A stretch of DNA of 64,000 nucleotides from Neelides folsomi. Lineage: Eukaryota; Arthropoda; Collembola; Neelipleona; Neelidae. The notes below the pieces were generated by a model that worked only from the letters and a program-made list of their open reading frames with translations, did not search any database and was not told the origin of the DNA. The translations under genes and the position numbers were made by a program. Shown here piece after piece: positions 16,666-34,304 of this stretch (positions are counted from its first letter, which is position 1; every line of letters begins with the position of its first letter). The DNA is taken from the NCBI GenBank assembly GCA_034687125.1, contig JAQGBZ010000007.1, positions 62,001 through 126,000 on the forward strand, in the 5' to 3' direction.

Positions 16666-18938
16666 CCCAAATAAACCTCTAAATAAATATTGACAATCAA
16701 TTAATTAATCATTAATAAATTGATCTAATAATTATGAGATGGATTATTAGTTAGTTTTCTAATTTTCAACGTTGCTCAATGACCCAAGATAGGACATGAG
16801 ACAGGATTTAATCTTGTCAAGGGGTTACCTCTGAAGAGGACTCGCGACTTGTGACTTTTGGAGCGAGTAAAGGCAGAAAGGCGAAAGGTCGTGTCGTGTC
16901 GTATGTCACGAGACTGCGAAATGCGAAGAATATGAACACTTGGAATATGAGACGATGTCCGGCTTCCAAGACCGACCAAATTAACGACCAAGAGTTTCGA
17001 CGTCGACTTTCGAGACTCGACGAGCGTAAAACGTAGGAGGTAGAATGAAGAAAAACAAAAGCACGCCGGTTAAAGAGTTGAGGGGGTCTCCCGCTTTTAA
17101 TAGTATTGACTCCTCTCGCCACCCACCTCCCTCATTCACTATAAAACTAAACTAATGTTTAAGGTATGTTCTTTATAAATATATTATAGCATTCCAATTA
17201 TACAATTACTTTAATACTATATTTTGTATATCATACGTATTTAATATAACACCTAGTATATATAAAATAGTATATATAGTTTCAACACGATAAAATATCT
17301 CAACATTCTCAACTCAACGTTTTTTACTATTTTACCATTTCCAACGTTTTTTATTAAGTTGGAACTTCTAAGCTAGTTTTTGTATTTTATTATAAATATT
17401 TACAATTATTTAAATATTTAACATCATTTAACGAACATCATTTTATGTGGTTTTAAATTAGGAATGGTTAATTTGATTCGAGAGAATTTTAATAATGTTG
17501 GTCCATGGCCTCTGGAGCAGAGGCCTCTTTGTCCGGGGCAAGGTGTGACTTTGCGTTGTTGGGATGTTGTTGTGGAGTCTTGTCGTTCTTGGAGAGCGTC
17601 GGGGCTTGTGAGGAAGTGGGGCATCGTTGGAGGCGTTGAGCATCTGCACATCTGTGTAAACATTCCAACTGCCTCCACTTCGAGGGCCAGCCACAGGAGT
17701 TCGCCATTCGCGGAGCTGCTGCTGCCTTTACCTCATCAGCCCGCAGCCCTTACTCTAATTATAATTATTCGGATCAAACCCGCCGAGCCCCGTCCGGGGA
17801 ACCCCGATCCCATGGCTCGACCGTCCTGCCCCCCGAACCTACATACCCGCCGAGGTAAACACGTCCACCACAACTCTCCCTCCCCAAAACCATCACGAAA
17901 CTTTCTCTTGCTCGCCCTCCCTGTCACAGGCCCAGAGGATCCATTCCCAAATCACATTACATATTTAATAAAGGACCAACAAGGGTGGGGAACATCTTGG
18001 ACAAAATTACCGATTTAATCGCCACAATCTCGCCCTCATCCAAGATTTTCGAGAGGGATCGAGACGAGATCAGGCTTGGGCTAATTGACTGACTGAGAGG
18101 GAGAAACGAGTTATTTGTGTGTCAACTTGACATTTGATCCATAAACTCTCTCACTTCTCACCCTCATTTTCATTAGGCCTATTTTGATTAAGATAAAAGG
18201 GCGGTCAACAGCTCCAGCTGTTTACCACCAGAGATAATTAAAAGATAGGACACTGGGCGATGATTCATTATTGTGATGACATTGTTTGACTCATCGTCTC
18301 TGTCATGTCCAAACTATTTCTTTTCCAACTTGCATTTTCTAAAATCAAAGTAACAAAACCGGAATTTACCATCTTTTTCATCTTGCGATTTTTAATTAAT
18401 AGACATATTGTGTTGTGTTTAATTAACCTTTTCGATGTAAGGCCTTAAGGGGAATTCATGGCTAATTTGATAATATTTTTATCTTATCACTGAATACAAA
18501 ACATTACAATGGAATATTGTTTGTTTATGTTTCAGAGCTTCAAATCGGGTTTTACAATATGTGATCAACAAGTTGCAGATTAAGGAACCTTTTCCGTCCA
18601 GAAGATTATTGACCTATTGAAGATAATTATTTGGGATATTTTGAAGAATATTCTCATAACCCTCAATTAATGTGCTGTATTGTTGAAAATAATATACATT
18701 GTGTATTATTATAATATAAATATTTACTATATTCCGATTAAGTGATATAGTGAATGCGTTAAATATTAAAGATTGAAAAAGGCTGAGAATGAACATTTGC
18801 TGTTTTGACTAAATTGAATTGTGGGTAAGAAAAGAACACAGGCAAAAGAAACCTACAAGGGGATTTTTGCTCAACAAGCGATTAATTTTTTATTATTTTT
18901 ATTTAGCCATTACTGAAGCTGAGTCAAGTGATTGTCTA
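16666..18938. promoter_or_regulatory. divergent 5' region between Tudor gene and MAGI
   Basis: This holds the Tudor 5' UTR (noncoding exon candidate ending at 16829), an AT-rich middle at 17150-17460, and a GC-richer block at 17464-18100 that fits a promoter or CpG-rich 5' exon of MAGI. A good acceptor (TTTTTATTTAG) at 18905 precedes the MAGI start, so an upstream noncoding MAGI exon is likely in the GC-rich block. The open frames at 17464-18018 on both strands have no recognisable domain and look like composition artefacts. A perfect 8-bp-arm hairpin lies at 17507-17525. Confidence 0.5.
16829..17130 (-). other. probable noncoding first exon of Tudor gene (upstream end unknown)
   Basis: On the minus strand the sequence ends GTCCTCTTCAGAG followed by donor GTAACCCC, nearly identical to the block at 12520 upstream of the RhoGEF start. 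About 250 bases further upstream, GGGAGGTGGGTGGCGAGAGG and GGGAGACCCC also recur in both places in the same order. This supports a noncoding exon and promoter-proximal sequence copied between the two genes. The exact start is unknown. Confidence 0.45.
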
Positions 18939-24323
<5,385 letters not shown>

Positions 24324-27035
24324 TCTTGATAACTATTCTCAGCTTTAGTTATTCTTAAATTACGAAACACCTAGCTCTTTGAACCCGTACCATTTATATA
24401 CAATAGGTAAGGCCGAGATCCTTTAAAAGAGATGGGACATTGAGAAACGCGTGTTAAGATTCGTGTACAAATATCAATGTGAATGATCTTCAAAATAACG
24501 CAAAGTTAATTAATTAATTGTAAGAAGTCGATCAATAGATATTTTAGACTTTCAATGTAAAATGCATTTAATTTTTGTACTTCCATACTAATTCAAACGA
24601 GTAGTTTTTTTTATATCTCGCTCGCTTTTCATATGTATGTATATTTATGTATTTAGCAAAAAAAAGTTAGTACTTATCGTTAACAAAAATATAAAGTAAC
24701 CAAAACCTTACATAATTCTCCTGATGTATTTATTAAAGAACAAAAAAGGAAGCTGTTAACTCTGGGAATTTTTTATAATATACTTAAATAGGCTTGTGAA
24801 GAAAGTTCTTTTGAGAAAAAAAGTATTTACAATACGTCCTCCGAAACTAAAACCTGAAAACTTACAATAAATAAAATCCAAAGACTAAAGATATTTTTAC
24901 ATAAAATATTAGAACAAATTATAACTATCTAAATATTATATACTATGTATTATGAATCATAATATATTGAAATGTGACGAAACTATAAACACAAGAAATG
25001 AGCGATTCTTGTGAACTTCAATAATTGTAATTTTTATATTTTTACTCATTTTATAATGGAAATTAATCGGCATTTACACACCTCCGAATGGTTTATTCGT
25101 ATATTTAAATTACGAATAAACTACCTAAATCTGATTGTATTGAAACCAATTGTTGCTGTTAAGCTCACCTTACAATCAATTAAATGAACAGAAATGGAAT
25201 GGCACACGATGTGAACATTCTATTATAAATATGTAAGTATTTGTGAGACATTACATTGAATTTAATTAGTTGTGAATTTTATACTTAACTTCTTTAGTTG
25301 TTATTTATCTCTCTCTCGCTCTAATTTTTCTAGACGCATTTGTACATTTTATTTTGAGTAAATTGGGAATATTTTTGAAGCTTTACTTAATATTTTGTAA
25401 AGACATATTTATATGTATTGATATCTACTATCTTTTAAATCAAAATGATTTTAAGGTGATAAGGATGAAATAATGAAAGAGGTATTTGGTTAAATACTTA
25501 CAAATTAGCAATTATGTAAGAAATTATGTTATGCTTTACATTTTGTAGCTGAGACAAAATAACTAGGTAATTTTTAAAAAATTATATAAAAAAGAACAAT
25601 TGTGAATTGAGGATCAATTTTTAGCAAAATGAAGCATCATCATAACTTATATAAAATAAATATTATTATCTCGTTGATATCTTGTTATGACTAGAATAAT
25701 AATTTTTTATATTCTCCTGGTAAGAGAATTAATCCTTCTCTGAACTTATCAGTAGTGCCTTTTCGTATTAATTATATATTTTTAATTAATATTATTGTTT
25801 ATGATGTACTTATAACTTAATGTAAAAACTTCCCACGCGTTAAATTGTGTGGTCAATAGCCTTAGAAAATATTTTAAATATATATTAAAGTTGGTTGGTA
25901 TAGCAATACATACATTCGTGAATGTATGCCTTTGGTAGGTTTAATACAATTATTGCATATACATACGTTGTGTACTTGTGTATAAGGTAGTGTAACATTT
26001 TTGGCAGCAGGTACGTTCTTATAAATATTCATATTGTTATATAAGTACAGTAAAATTCTATCCCTTTATATAATTTTCATATACCTAAAATATGTAATAT
26101 ATATTTATAAGTAAAGCAGTAAGTGTTTTTATTAAATGTATATTTATATGTTAAATATTCTCATAGATAAATATATCTGTAGTTATTAAACACAGTTTAA
26201 CTAAAAGTAAGGATCAAATATATATTAAATATATTTATAATTTAAGATACTTATATATGTGCCGAAAATATTTATCTTGTACTTAAAATAATTATTTATA
26301 CATTAATCGGTTGTTATTTGTTAGCAATGATTATGTTAGTGATTAGATAAATAATTTAGTTCGAAAACAACTCCATTATGTGTTTTTTATTTATATTTAT
26401 TTGTAGTGATTCAGATGACTCTCATTTATATCCATTTTAGCATTTATGGAATCTCTATTTGAATCTTGAGGGCTTAATCGCTAATTTCGAAAACCTCTTT
26501 GTTAAACTTCTTACATTATCGAATAATTATTAAATGATCGTGAATGAAATGAAAAATGCAATATCAACAATTAATGTCTATGATTTAGAAACTGTTGGCT
26601 ACATGATTAGATTATTTCCTTAAATTACGAACCCCAGCCTTTAAATTGTTTTTATATATTTTCATTTATTAAAATTTAACATTAAGTTTTACATCGTATA
26701 TAAGTCTTTAAATTAAAAACAATTTTCGAAGAGAATTTAAACCTTCAAAATTGTAAACTTGTGAACTGATGACCAAATGACAGTGAAAGATTGAACGAAA
26801 TTGCTCCTGCGGCTGTGCCCGACTCTTCTACATTTAACTCTTTATCATTGTTACAAAAACTAATATTTTATATGTACCCTATTGTATTAAAAGAGATTAA
26901 AAATGTACCAAGGACATTGATAATTCATAATTATGACCCTAATTGTACATCTACTTACGAGAGAATATGCGAATAAATGTTTATTATAAACTTGATTTTA
27001 CAAATTCCATTCATTTCATCAATTTGCAATATAGT
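24324..27035. other. intergenic, very AT-rich
   Basis: MAGI 3' UTR followed by sequence without recognised genes. Several AATAAA hexamers within the first kilobase could end MAGI. A perfect 9-bp-arm palindrome (CATACATTC, two-base centre, GAATGTATG) is at 25909-25928. No RNA gene or coding exon was recognised. Confidence 0.6.
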
Positions 27036-27614
27036 ACTGGGTGTCAAGAAACTAAAGTACCCAGGTGGTTCAAGAAAACTGTTCAAGTTAGAAAATCGTG
27101 TTATATACCATTTGAAAAAAGTTACACGAAAGAAATTATTTTCAGATTGATATCTCAAGGTTTAAATTTTTAACAAGGGGTTAATTGGAAAAAATTAAAA
27201 CGTTCGTTTAAAGAAAGGAATAGCTAGGGGCTGAAATGAAAAGTAAAGTTGTTTTATTATTTATTTGTCTTTAATAATTTCAATAGCTTATAATTTTAAT
27301 TATGGCACTTATTAACGACACTGAAGAAGACCGTTACCGTGATCGTGTTCGTGCTCTTGCATGGAAAGAAGCAAGAGATAACGGAGAGATAAGGAGAAGA
27401 AACAACATACTATTGACGAAACGACAGCACTTATTGACGTTTTTAAGATAATTTCATTTAACTGCTCATTAAAAATTCAAACTTTATAATATCGATCTGT
27501 TATTTATGAATCTAATGTAACTTTTCACATTCTTTCGAATGGTGTATAGCACAATGTTCTAACTTATGCAGTTTCCTCACACTTAATGGGTACTTTAGTT
27601 TCTTGACACCCATT
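27036..27614. mobile_element. short inverted-repeat DNA element (MITE-like)
   Basis: The left end CTGGGTGTCAAGAAACTAAA and the right end are inverted copies of each other: 27038-27063 and 27588-27613 match over about 26 bases, and weaker similarity continues inward for roughly 90 bases (CAAGTTAGAA, TATACCATT, AAAAAGTTAC on both arms). A TA dinucleotide flanks both outer ends, as expected for Tc1/mariner-type insertion. At about 580 bp it is too small for a transposase, so it would be a non-autonomous element. Inside, 27302-27451 is a short open frame of 49 residues of unknown meaning. Superfamily assignment is inference from the TA flanks only. Confidence 0.65.
27302..27451 (+). CDS. small open frame inside the inverted-repeat element
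   Basis: A 49-residue frame starting MALINDTEEDRYRDRV with many charged residues and a basic centre (GEIRRRNN), predicted helical. It lies within the MITE-like element. It has more mixed composition than other chance frames in this AT-rich interval, but I recognise no family. It may be a leftover of a transposon protein or chance. Confidence 0.2.
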   Translation: MALINDTEEDRYRDRVRALAWKEARDNGEIRRRNNILLTKRQHLLTFLR

Positions 27615-28237
27615 ATATGGTATTAAAGAAATGAACCGTTTTTAAATTTTCAGACATTGAGTTTATTTTGAGGCTATATATGAATTACAATTATAAAATG
27701 ATGAAATAAATAAATTAATTGATGGAGCTTATAAAATGATATACATATTGTTCTAAATACGTGAGCTCGAGCTCGGTTTGAATTCACGAACCCAAGTGTT
27801 AATTAAGGAATGTCAATTTGTTTCACTAGGTAATTCTGAAATAAAAATTTAAAATCACGACGAATAAAGGAAACAATGAATTGAACCTTTTGACTTAAAA
27901 AAAGCTCTCACACAATGCGAGAGCGAATGTCCTCTGCTTTACCATTCTACTAACGATAGATTATCTCTCAGCAAAATATATAGTATATGGAGCCAATGGC
28001 ATTCAAATTCAAATTAATTTAATAACTCACGAAAATTTTCACTTGCAATAATTACTAATTGAATTAAAACTAACACTCAAACTTAATTAGGCTCATCAAT
28101 ATAAAAGAATGACTTTTTTTTAAATTAAAACTTATAATTAATGTAGAATGCTTTGTCACCAATTATAGGTAATTGAAAATTGGAATTAATTGAAATAAAT
28201 GAAAGGACTAATTGGAAAGTATTCATGATTTTGCACT
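27615..28237. other. intergenic, GGNBP2 3' flank
   Basis: AT-rich spacer between the inverted-repeat element and the GGNBP2 stop. It contains a tRNA-like fragment on the minus strand near 27905-27965 (see findings) and the GGNBP2 3' UTR. No other feature was seen. Confidence 0.5.
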
Positions 28238-31200
28238 TTATCGTCGGTTCTTCCCCTTGTACTTCTTCCCGGCGGGTCGTGGGCCATTTTGACGACCATG
28301 CGGCTTCTTGTTTTCCTTGGCTGGAGCTGACTTCTCATCATCCTTGGATATAAGTCGAATTGACTTCTTGGACGTAGAAGAATCCTCAGCTCCCCCAGGT
28401 TCACAAATTGCCGCTACTCTGGTACTTCCATTGACCTCTTTTTTGGAAGCCCCGAACATCGCTTCGAATCTCAGCCTCATATTTTTCCGGAAAAGTTCAC
28501 GTTGACGAATAACTAGAGGATCAAGGAATGTTTCCCGGTCTTCTTCTGGAACTTCGTCAAAATCTTCGTCTGACGAGCAGGAAGACTGAAATAAATAAAA
28601 TAATTTTTGTAATATTGATTAAAATTGAAACTAAAATTTCAATAATTCCTTCTATTTTAGTATTTCGTAAATACAATTATTTATAATATAATATATAAGT
28701 ATTTTTAATAGTATTTTTTCCAAGGCAAATCAATTAAAATTTAAAAAAGAGTTTCAATAGAAATGGAATTACTTCTAGTTGTTCCTCAAGGCTTTTATAA
28801 GGACCCTGGTCCAAGGGTAATACTCTTAAAGCAAGGTTCTGGACGACACGATGAGAATAATCTTCGTCATAAGCTGCTCGTTCTTGACAATTAATGATTG
28901 AAGAAAAGAGGGGGCGAGGCATGATCTCAAATCCATCTGGAGAACTACACGTTGCATTGTTGCCCGAAGAATAGCCACAATCCCGAGAAGTTTCCGAAGA
29001 ACATCTCGAAGAAGGATTCGTTTGAACTCCTGAGGATCCCAATGACCCATTTTTGCCCACAAGCAAAGAATCAGTGGGAATTGTAGGAAAATTGTTCCCC
29101 GCTGCTTTGGCATTCCTTTTCGACTTTCCTGACTTCTTCCCATTGACAGCTAAGGCCAATTGGTTTTCCAGTTGCATTTCAGCCTCCTCCCTTTCCTGTT
29201 TATTGTATAACATATAGGAGTTTTTAATGGATTTAAAGAATGAGATGAATTTTACCATTTTCTCCTCTTCTTCTTTCTCGTCGTCTTCAGGCTCAGGTTC
29301 TTCTTCCTGGAAAAGATACAAAGAAGACCGTGTTCTTAAAATACAATTTCCAACATCTTGGCATAAGCGTAAAGCAGAGATACACAAACAGAAACTCACC
29401 AGCTTCAATTTAACAGAGTGAGAAAAATGAGTGAAAAAGTAAATAAATAAATATATACTTGAGATGCGACTTCGGCCTTTCGTTCCTTCTTCTTCCTTTT
29501 CTTTTGCTTCTTCGTCTCCTTCCGTTGAAGTTTGAGTTTGTACTCCTTCGTCAGCTCTTCACATAACAGTTCCAATTGGGATATCCCGAGTTTCCTTTCC
29601 ACAGCCATTTCAAAGCTCCGACGAAAGGCTTGAGCCGCAATGCACATAATGATTTCCCAAGTCCGCTCCTCTTCTTTGAATCTCTGTTGAATTCGGTGGA
29701 GTCGCTCGAAGATACAAAGGCCAAGACAAGTCAAAACTTCCTCCTGGGCAATTTCCATTGTCTTTGCATGACGCTCCCTACGACTTCAACAATTTAAATT
29801 AATTGAAATGGTTGAAACCAAAAGGACAAAATTTTACCTTCCGACTAACTCAGGTACGGCTTTTGCAATCAACCGGCTGACAAAATCCGTTTTCCCCATT
29901 ACATGAATGTGCTTCTCATCCTTGCAGCATCGGATTCCTTCGTAGAGACTCGGAATGTAACCGCTCTCGGTGCTTGAATCCACTTCGCCGATGAGAATAT
30001 GGTACGCTTTGAGAACTTTGGACTTGCACTCTGTACAAAACCGATGCTTCCTGAGATAGCGATCCAGTGTCTCGACAAGACTTGCAGCTTCAATCAGAAC
30101 GACCCGTTCTTGACATTTGTCGTCCATGTAATCCCAAACATCAACCCAGGAACTCACGGTGCGAATTCTTTGAGACTCCATTGAGTGAAGCGTACACCGC
30201 CGACCAGACTTACATTTACTCAAAGAATCCATCAGGGATTGAACTTTGGTGCTAAAAACCAAACAAGTTAAAAAATATTGTCCATCAATTCTCAAATATT
30301 TAAATTTCACGTAATATATTTAAATTTTAAATGTAGAAAGGAATAAACCCTAACCTCGGTATATGAAAGAGGCTACAGAGAAATTTGCTGTTGATTTTGT
30401 CGTTCCTCAGTTGTAGATTGCCTTCTTTGGTGACTTGGATGGGGTTGAATGCATTCAGTTCCCATTCGATCACTTGAGAATACATATTCTCGGAGCTAAG
30501 AAAAACAATTTAATATTTTTAAAAATTCATTTACATTTTAATTAAAAATGGAATATTTTTGTTTGGTTAGTTATAAACCTTCTTCGGCATCCGACACATG
30601 GCACCATTTGATTCAACAGTCCTATGAAATCATCATATGGAACGACCAAGGCCTTTTCTAATTCATCCTTGCTCAGAAGTCTAAACTTTTTGGAAAATTG
30701 TTCTAGCTCTGATTTAGAAGGCGGTTTGACGTCATCACATGTAAAGTAGCCTGTGTCCATCTCCATAATCATCTAAATAGAGAAAGAAAAAGATTTTAAT
30801 ATTTAATGTTATCTATTGTATAAATAAAAATTAAGATTCCAAAATGAAGAAACCTCTATTTGTATCAAGGAGGTTTGAAATTTTTAAATTAAATAGTAAA
30901 CTATTATACAAAATAAAGTCCTGATTCTTTCCGTATGAATAATTAATATATTAATGCCTATAAAATCCTCTTTTACATTTCAAATTCCGCAAAATCGCTT
31001 ATTAAAGTCAATGACCCAACAAAGATCGGAAATTAACTCTAAATAAATGAGAACCAAATGGAATTCCATACATTCTAAATAAACTACCATCACCTTCCCT
31101 CCTATCTAATTGAAAATATGCAAAGTTTAAAAAAACTGCCAATTTACAAAAATCCCTCAGTGTAAGTCGATTTAAATAATAGGGATTGGAAATGTTTAGG

Positions 31201-31475
31201 TAATGAATCCATTCCATTTGGGATTAAAAAAGAGATCCTGTGCGAGATGGTCCAAAATTGGCCCAATTCCCAACTGGCTCAAAGGAGCGGGCCGGAAGTG
31301 TTCAATACGTCAAAGAGGAATGTGCTCTCGAGAGAAAGTTGATGGACAGATGCTGAGGCCGGGCCTTCGCTCTCACCGAAATATTTTCTTCTACAAGGAT
31401 GGGCACCCGGCGGGACTTGAGTATTTTCGAAGCAGAGGCCTCGAACCCGTTGAAAATGTCCGTGAGTCGGGCCAT
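28238..31475 (-). CDS. GGNBP2: gametogenetin-binding protein 2 homologue
   Basis: Eight exons: 31475-31377, 30772-30579, 30495-30355, 30251-29838, 29777-29459, 29306-29256, 29195-28773, 28585-28238; phases agree, 662 residues (human about 697). Family blocks: MARLTDIF at the start and RRVPILVEENIS joined to MIMEMD, matching the conserved N-terminus; VPCVGCRRR; a cysteine-rich core with RKHRFCTECKSKVLKAYHI, YEGIRCCKDEKHIHV and RRERHAKTMEIAQEEVLTCLG; then a Lys/Arg/Glu-rich coiled part, a DCGYSSG segment, and a C-terminal SSCSSDEDFDEV block with a helix RQRELFRKNMRLRFEAMF. Role in animals: spermatogenesis, placental development and possibly ubiquitin-related regulation; biochemical activity is not established. 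Exon 1 lies 600 bp upstream in a GC-rich block and was found only by matching the family N-terminus; its donor TCG then GTGAGA joins exon 2 in phase 0. Confidence 0.93.
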
Positions 31476-34304
31476 AGCGGGGTCGGGCGACTCTCGGCCT
31501 GCGGAAGTCGAAAAGGGCAGAGACTCTCCAAGTCTAAACTACAACTGTCCAATCTCTCCCATCCATAGAGCGAATGTATGTGTGGAAGGGAGATAGGGGA
31601 GAAGGCGTATGGGGGGGATGTTGCCCTGTCGGCCACAGAGGGCCTCTTATACAATCCTCGCCCTCGTTCCCGACCAGACCTCGTGGTCGGACCACCACGG
31701 CCCCCGCCGGGTCACATCCATCCATATCCAAGAATGCTGCGTAGAAAAATGAGGTGGATGGAACTGGGGATTCTGTTGGTCATGGCCCAACCCTTTAGCC
31801 TCTTTTACATCTCTCCAATGAGTGGATGAGTTGTATGGACAGAACGGTCAGGGGACACGAGGGGATCGGCCAGACTAACATTTAACTAAACCCACTGACA
31901 ATCTCAAAGAGTCTTTCCATGCCCCTCTCATCCCTATTGAGGCCCATGCTAACTAATATAAGTAGTTAAATACAATTAAAAATGGAACGTTCATTCATTG
32001 AGGTTAATTATTGTAAAATGTAGTTTTATAAAAGCTGCAGCAATTGGTCATTCTTCCACATTGTTATGATATCTTACATTTATACAGGGCTGTGGTATCA
32101 TAAAAACAAATTATGAAATTAATCCATTAGCCTGAATTACCATTATGATTGCATTTAATAAAAAATCATAAATTATGATAGCCAGATTACGTTATCAATT
32201 TGAACAAACTGATGCCTCGTCGTTTAATCGTATCAACAGTCGGATGAATGAACCCTTGCAAAATAGACTCCTTACCAATCTCATTCCATTTGCTTTCTTC
32301 TTACATGCGAAAATCCGAATGGCCTGATGAAAATGGTCATATTTAATCAAATATTCATTGTCATTGTACCTATTTTATAATTAAAAATTTACAGGGTCGG
32401 GGTTAGGCTCCCAGTCCAAATTCGCTATGCAGCCGACTGAAGCACCCATCTTAAAGACTGTTAAAGCTTTTAATGTCTTTAATTGTCGTTTAATGTCGGA
32501 TTTCTCTTGAAGAGCTTTGAAATAGACGAGCAATTAATTAGGTGTGATTCTTCGAGAAGGTTCACGAAGCTTTTAAGGTTCGCGAAGTGAAGCTTCTGAC
32601 GAATTACCCGAACACCTAAATGAACAAAAGACGCCTATGGCTATGGCTGGAAATAGTTATAGTTCAAGCAATTGTTTAAAAATCGATATTTGATACTTTT
32701 ATTTTATTATATTTATTTATTTGCTTGGATGTTTGGACCTACGAAGTAAAACGGTTATCTGGTTTGAAGTTATTATGAAATATAATTTAAATAACAAGTC
32801 TTATATTACACAAATTTAGTTTAGCAAAAGCTATTTACTTAACTTATATTCATAATAATAATAATTACATAAATTTATAAGTTAATACCTTAGACATAAA
32901 TGATTATTTGCCTTCTATAAAAATTTTTCGGCTTTTAACATTAATTTTATCTTGATTTCAATTATCTAGTTTCAACTTTTAGTCACACAAACCAGCCCTG
33001 AGCCCTGATGGGTTTAATCTATTGAAAAATTGATATTAAATGCCTTTAGCTTAACAACCAACTCATGAATATGCCATGCCATGCCCATAATTGTATGCAC
33101 TTCCTACAATATAAATATTTTGCTATTAAAATGCCAAGCTAATTTAATCATACCTAACCTCTGATCGAAACATATACTGAATTATTAATTTATTATCAAA
33201 TGTGTCACAACTTTACAACTTAAAACAACAATTATTTTTATTTAAAATAGGTTCGGCATTCTCAACGACAAACGTGTTGAATTATAAGTACAAGAAGCAT
33301 TCCAAAATGTAAGACATATACCAACCCAGGCCATTTTACATTCATTTATTAAATTATAAATAAGAGTTGATGTCATTTAATATGATTTTGTAATTAAACT
33401 CCTCATTTTGCTAGCCGTTGTTGTAAAAGCACATGTAAAGGGGATTGCGCGATCGTTTCCTTCATTGCCTTCAGAGGATCTAGCGGCGTTTGTTCGTTCA
33501 ACTCCTTCGTAAACATCAGCTTTGAATAACAAGGTTGAATCAACTTGTTGGATTTACAAACTTAATTTATTTCCTCACATGTTGCACCGAATTGAATCTA
33601 CGTCCTCTTCCTTAATTGGTAATTAAGAGGAAAATTACACTTCATTTAAATTTGCATTCAAAATTGAGTTCGTATTTTTCAACTTGAATAGAAATATTTG
33701 AAGGTAATTTAAACTTTAAATATGTACACATATATACTACATATTTCTAAATAAAAGTATTTCTCTATAAATAATGTTTTTTTCAGTAATGCTTTTATAT
33801 ATTGCTTTCAAATCAAATCAAATCAAATAATCTTTATTTACGGGTTGAATCATCTCACATTACATGATCTTCCGACATTTACTCAATTGAACGTGGAGAA
33901 GTTGATGATTCCCATTAACCATGTTAATTTTATCAATTTGCTTAAATGGCAAAATGGAATTATGTGTTATATTAGTTTAGTTTTTTTGGGCAGATGAACC
34001 ATTTGCTATTAATAATTTTTTCCTTGGTTTTTGTCTAGACGCTGAACTAGCGGAATTTTTATTTAGAAGGCGAAGAAGAAGTATTGATGGAAAATAATAA
34101 ATTTCCGGAAGTTGAACTTAATGAGCTTTAAATTGAGCTTTAAACTCTATTGAAATGTCCCTGATTATAAAATAACTTTGCAAAAACGTGAGTTTAATAA
34201 ACATCCTAAACATTTGCCATTTTTTTATAAGTGAGAGAATTTCTAAACAAGGAAATAATTTAACAAGGGTTAACCAACATAGTTTTATCTTCCAGATATC
34301 ATTG
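31476..34304. promoter_or_regulatory. divergent region between GGNBP2 and PHKG
   Basis: The first 400 bases (to about 31860) are much richer in G and C than the flanks and begin at the GGNBP2 start, so they probably contain its promoter and 5' UTR. The rest is AT-rich. A splice acceptor (TTATCTTCCAG) at 34295 precedes the PHKG start codon, so a noncoding PHKG exon should lie upstream. A 37-residue minus-strand frame at 33403-33516 is listed separately. Open frames at 31203-31829 are not supported. Confidence 0.45.
33403..33516 (-). CDS. unidentified small frame or terminal exon
   Basis: The frame runs from an ATG to a stop (37 residues), with the same frame open a little further upstream. 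It begins MFTKELNEQTPLDPLKAMKE and ends in a helical LLQQRL segment. The sequence is richer in G and C and better balanced in amino acids than the surrounding intergenic DNA, which suggests coding. It could be the last exon of a small gene whose other exons I did not find, or a short independent frame. I recognise no family and see no signal peptide or membrane segment. Confidence 0.25.
   Translation of the reverse strand: MFTKELNEQTPLDPLKAMKETIAQSPLHVLLQQRLAK

Noticed and set aside
16776-17122. Minus-strand frames upstream of the Tudor gene
   Set aside because: They overlap the noncoding exon candidate and have no homology to the corresponding RhoGEF region at protein level; similarity is only at DNA level around splice donor and promoter.
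17424-18018. Frames of 60-184 codons on both strands in the GC-rich block before MAGI
   Set aside because: Frames overlap one another on both strands, lack family features, and are expected from low stop density in GC-rich DNA.
26791-27173. Frames near the left end of the inverted-repeat element
   Set aside because: They run through the terminal repeat and are AT-driven; no transposase motif.
31203-31829. Plus and minus frames around the GGNBP2 first exon
   Set aside because: They are shadows of the 33-codon GGNBP2 exon and its promoter; only that exon matches a family.
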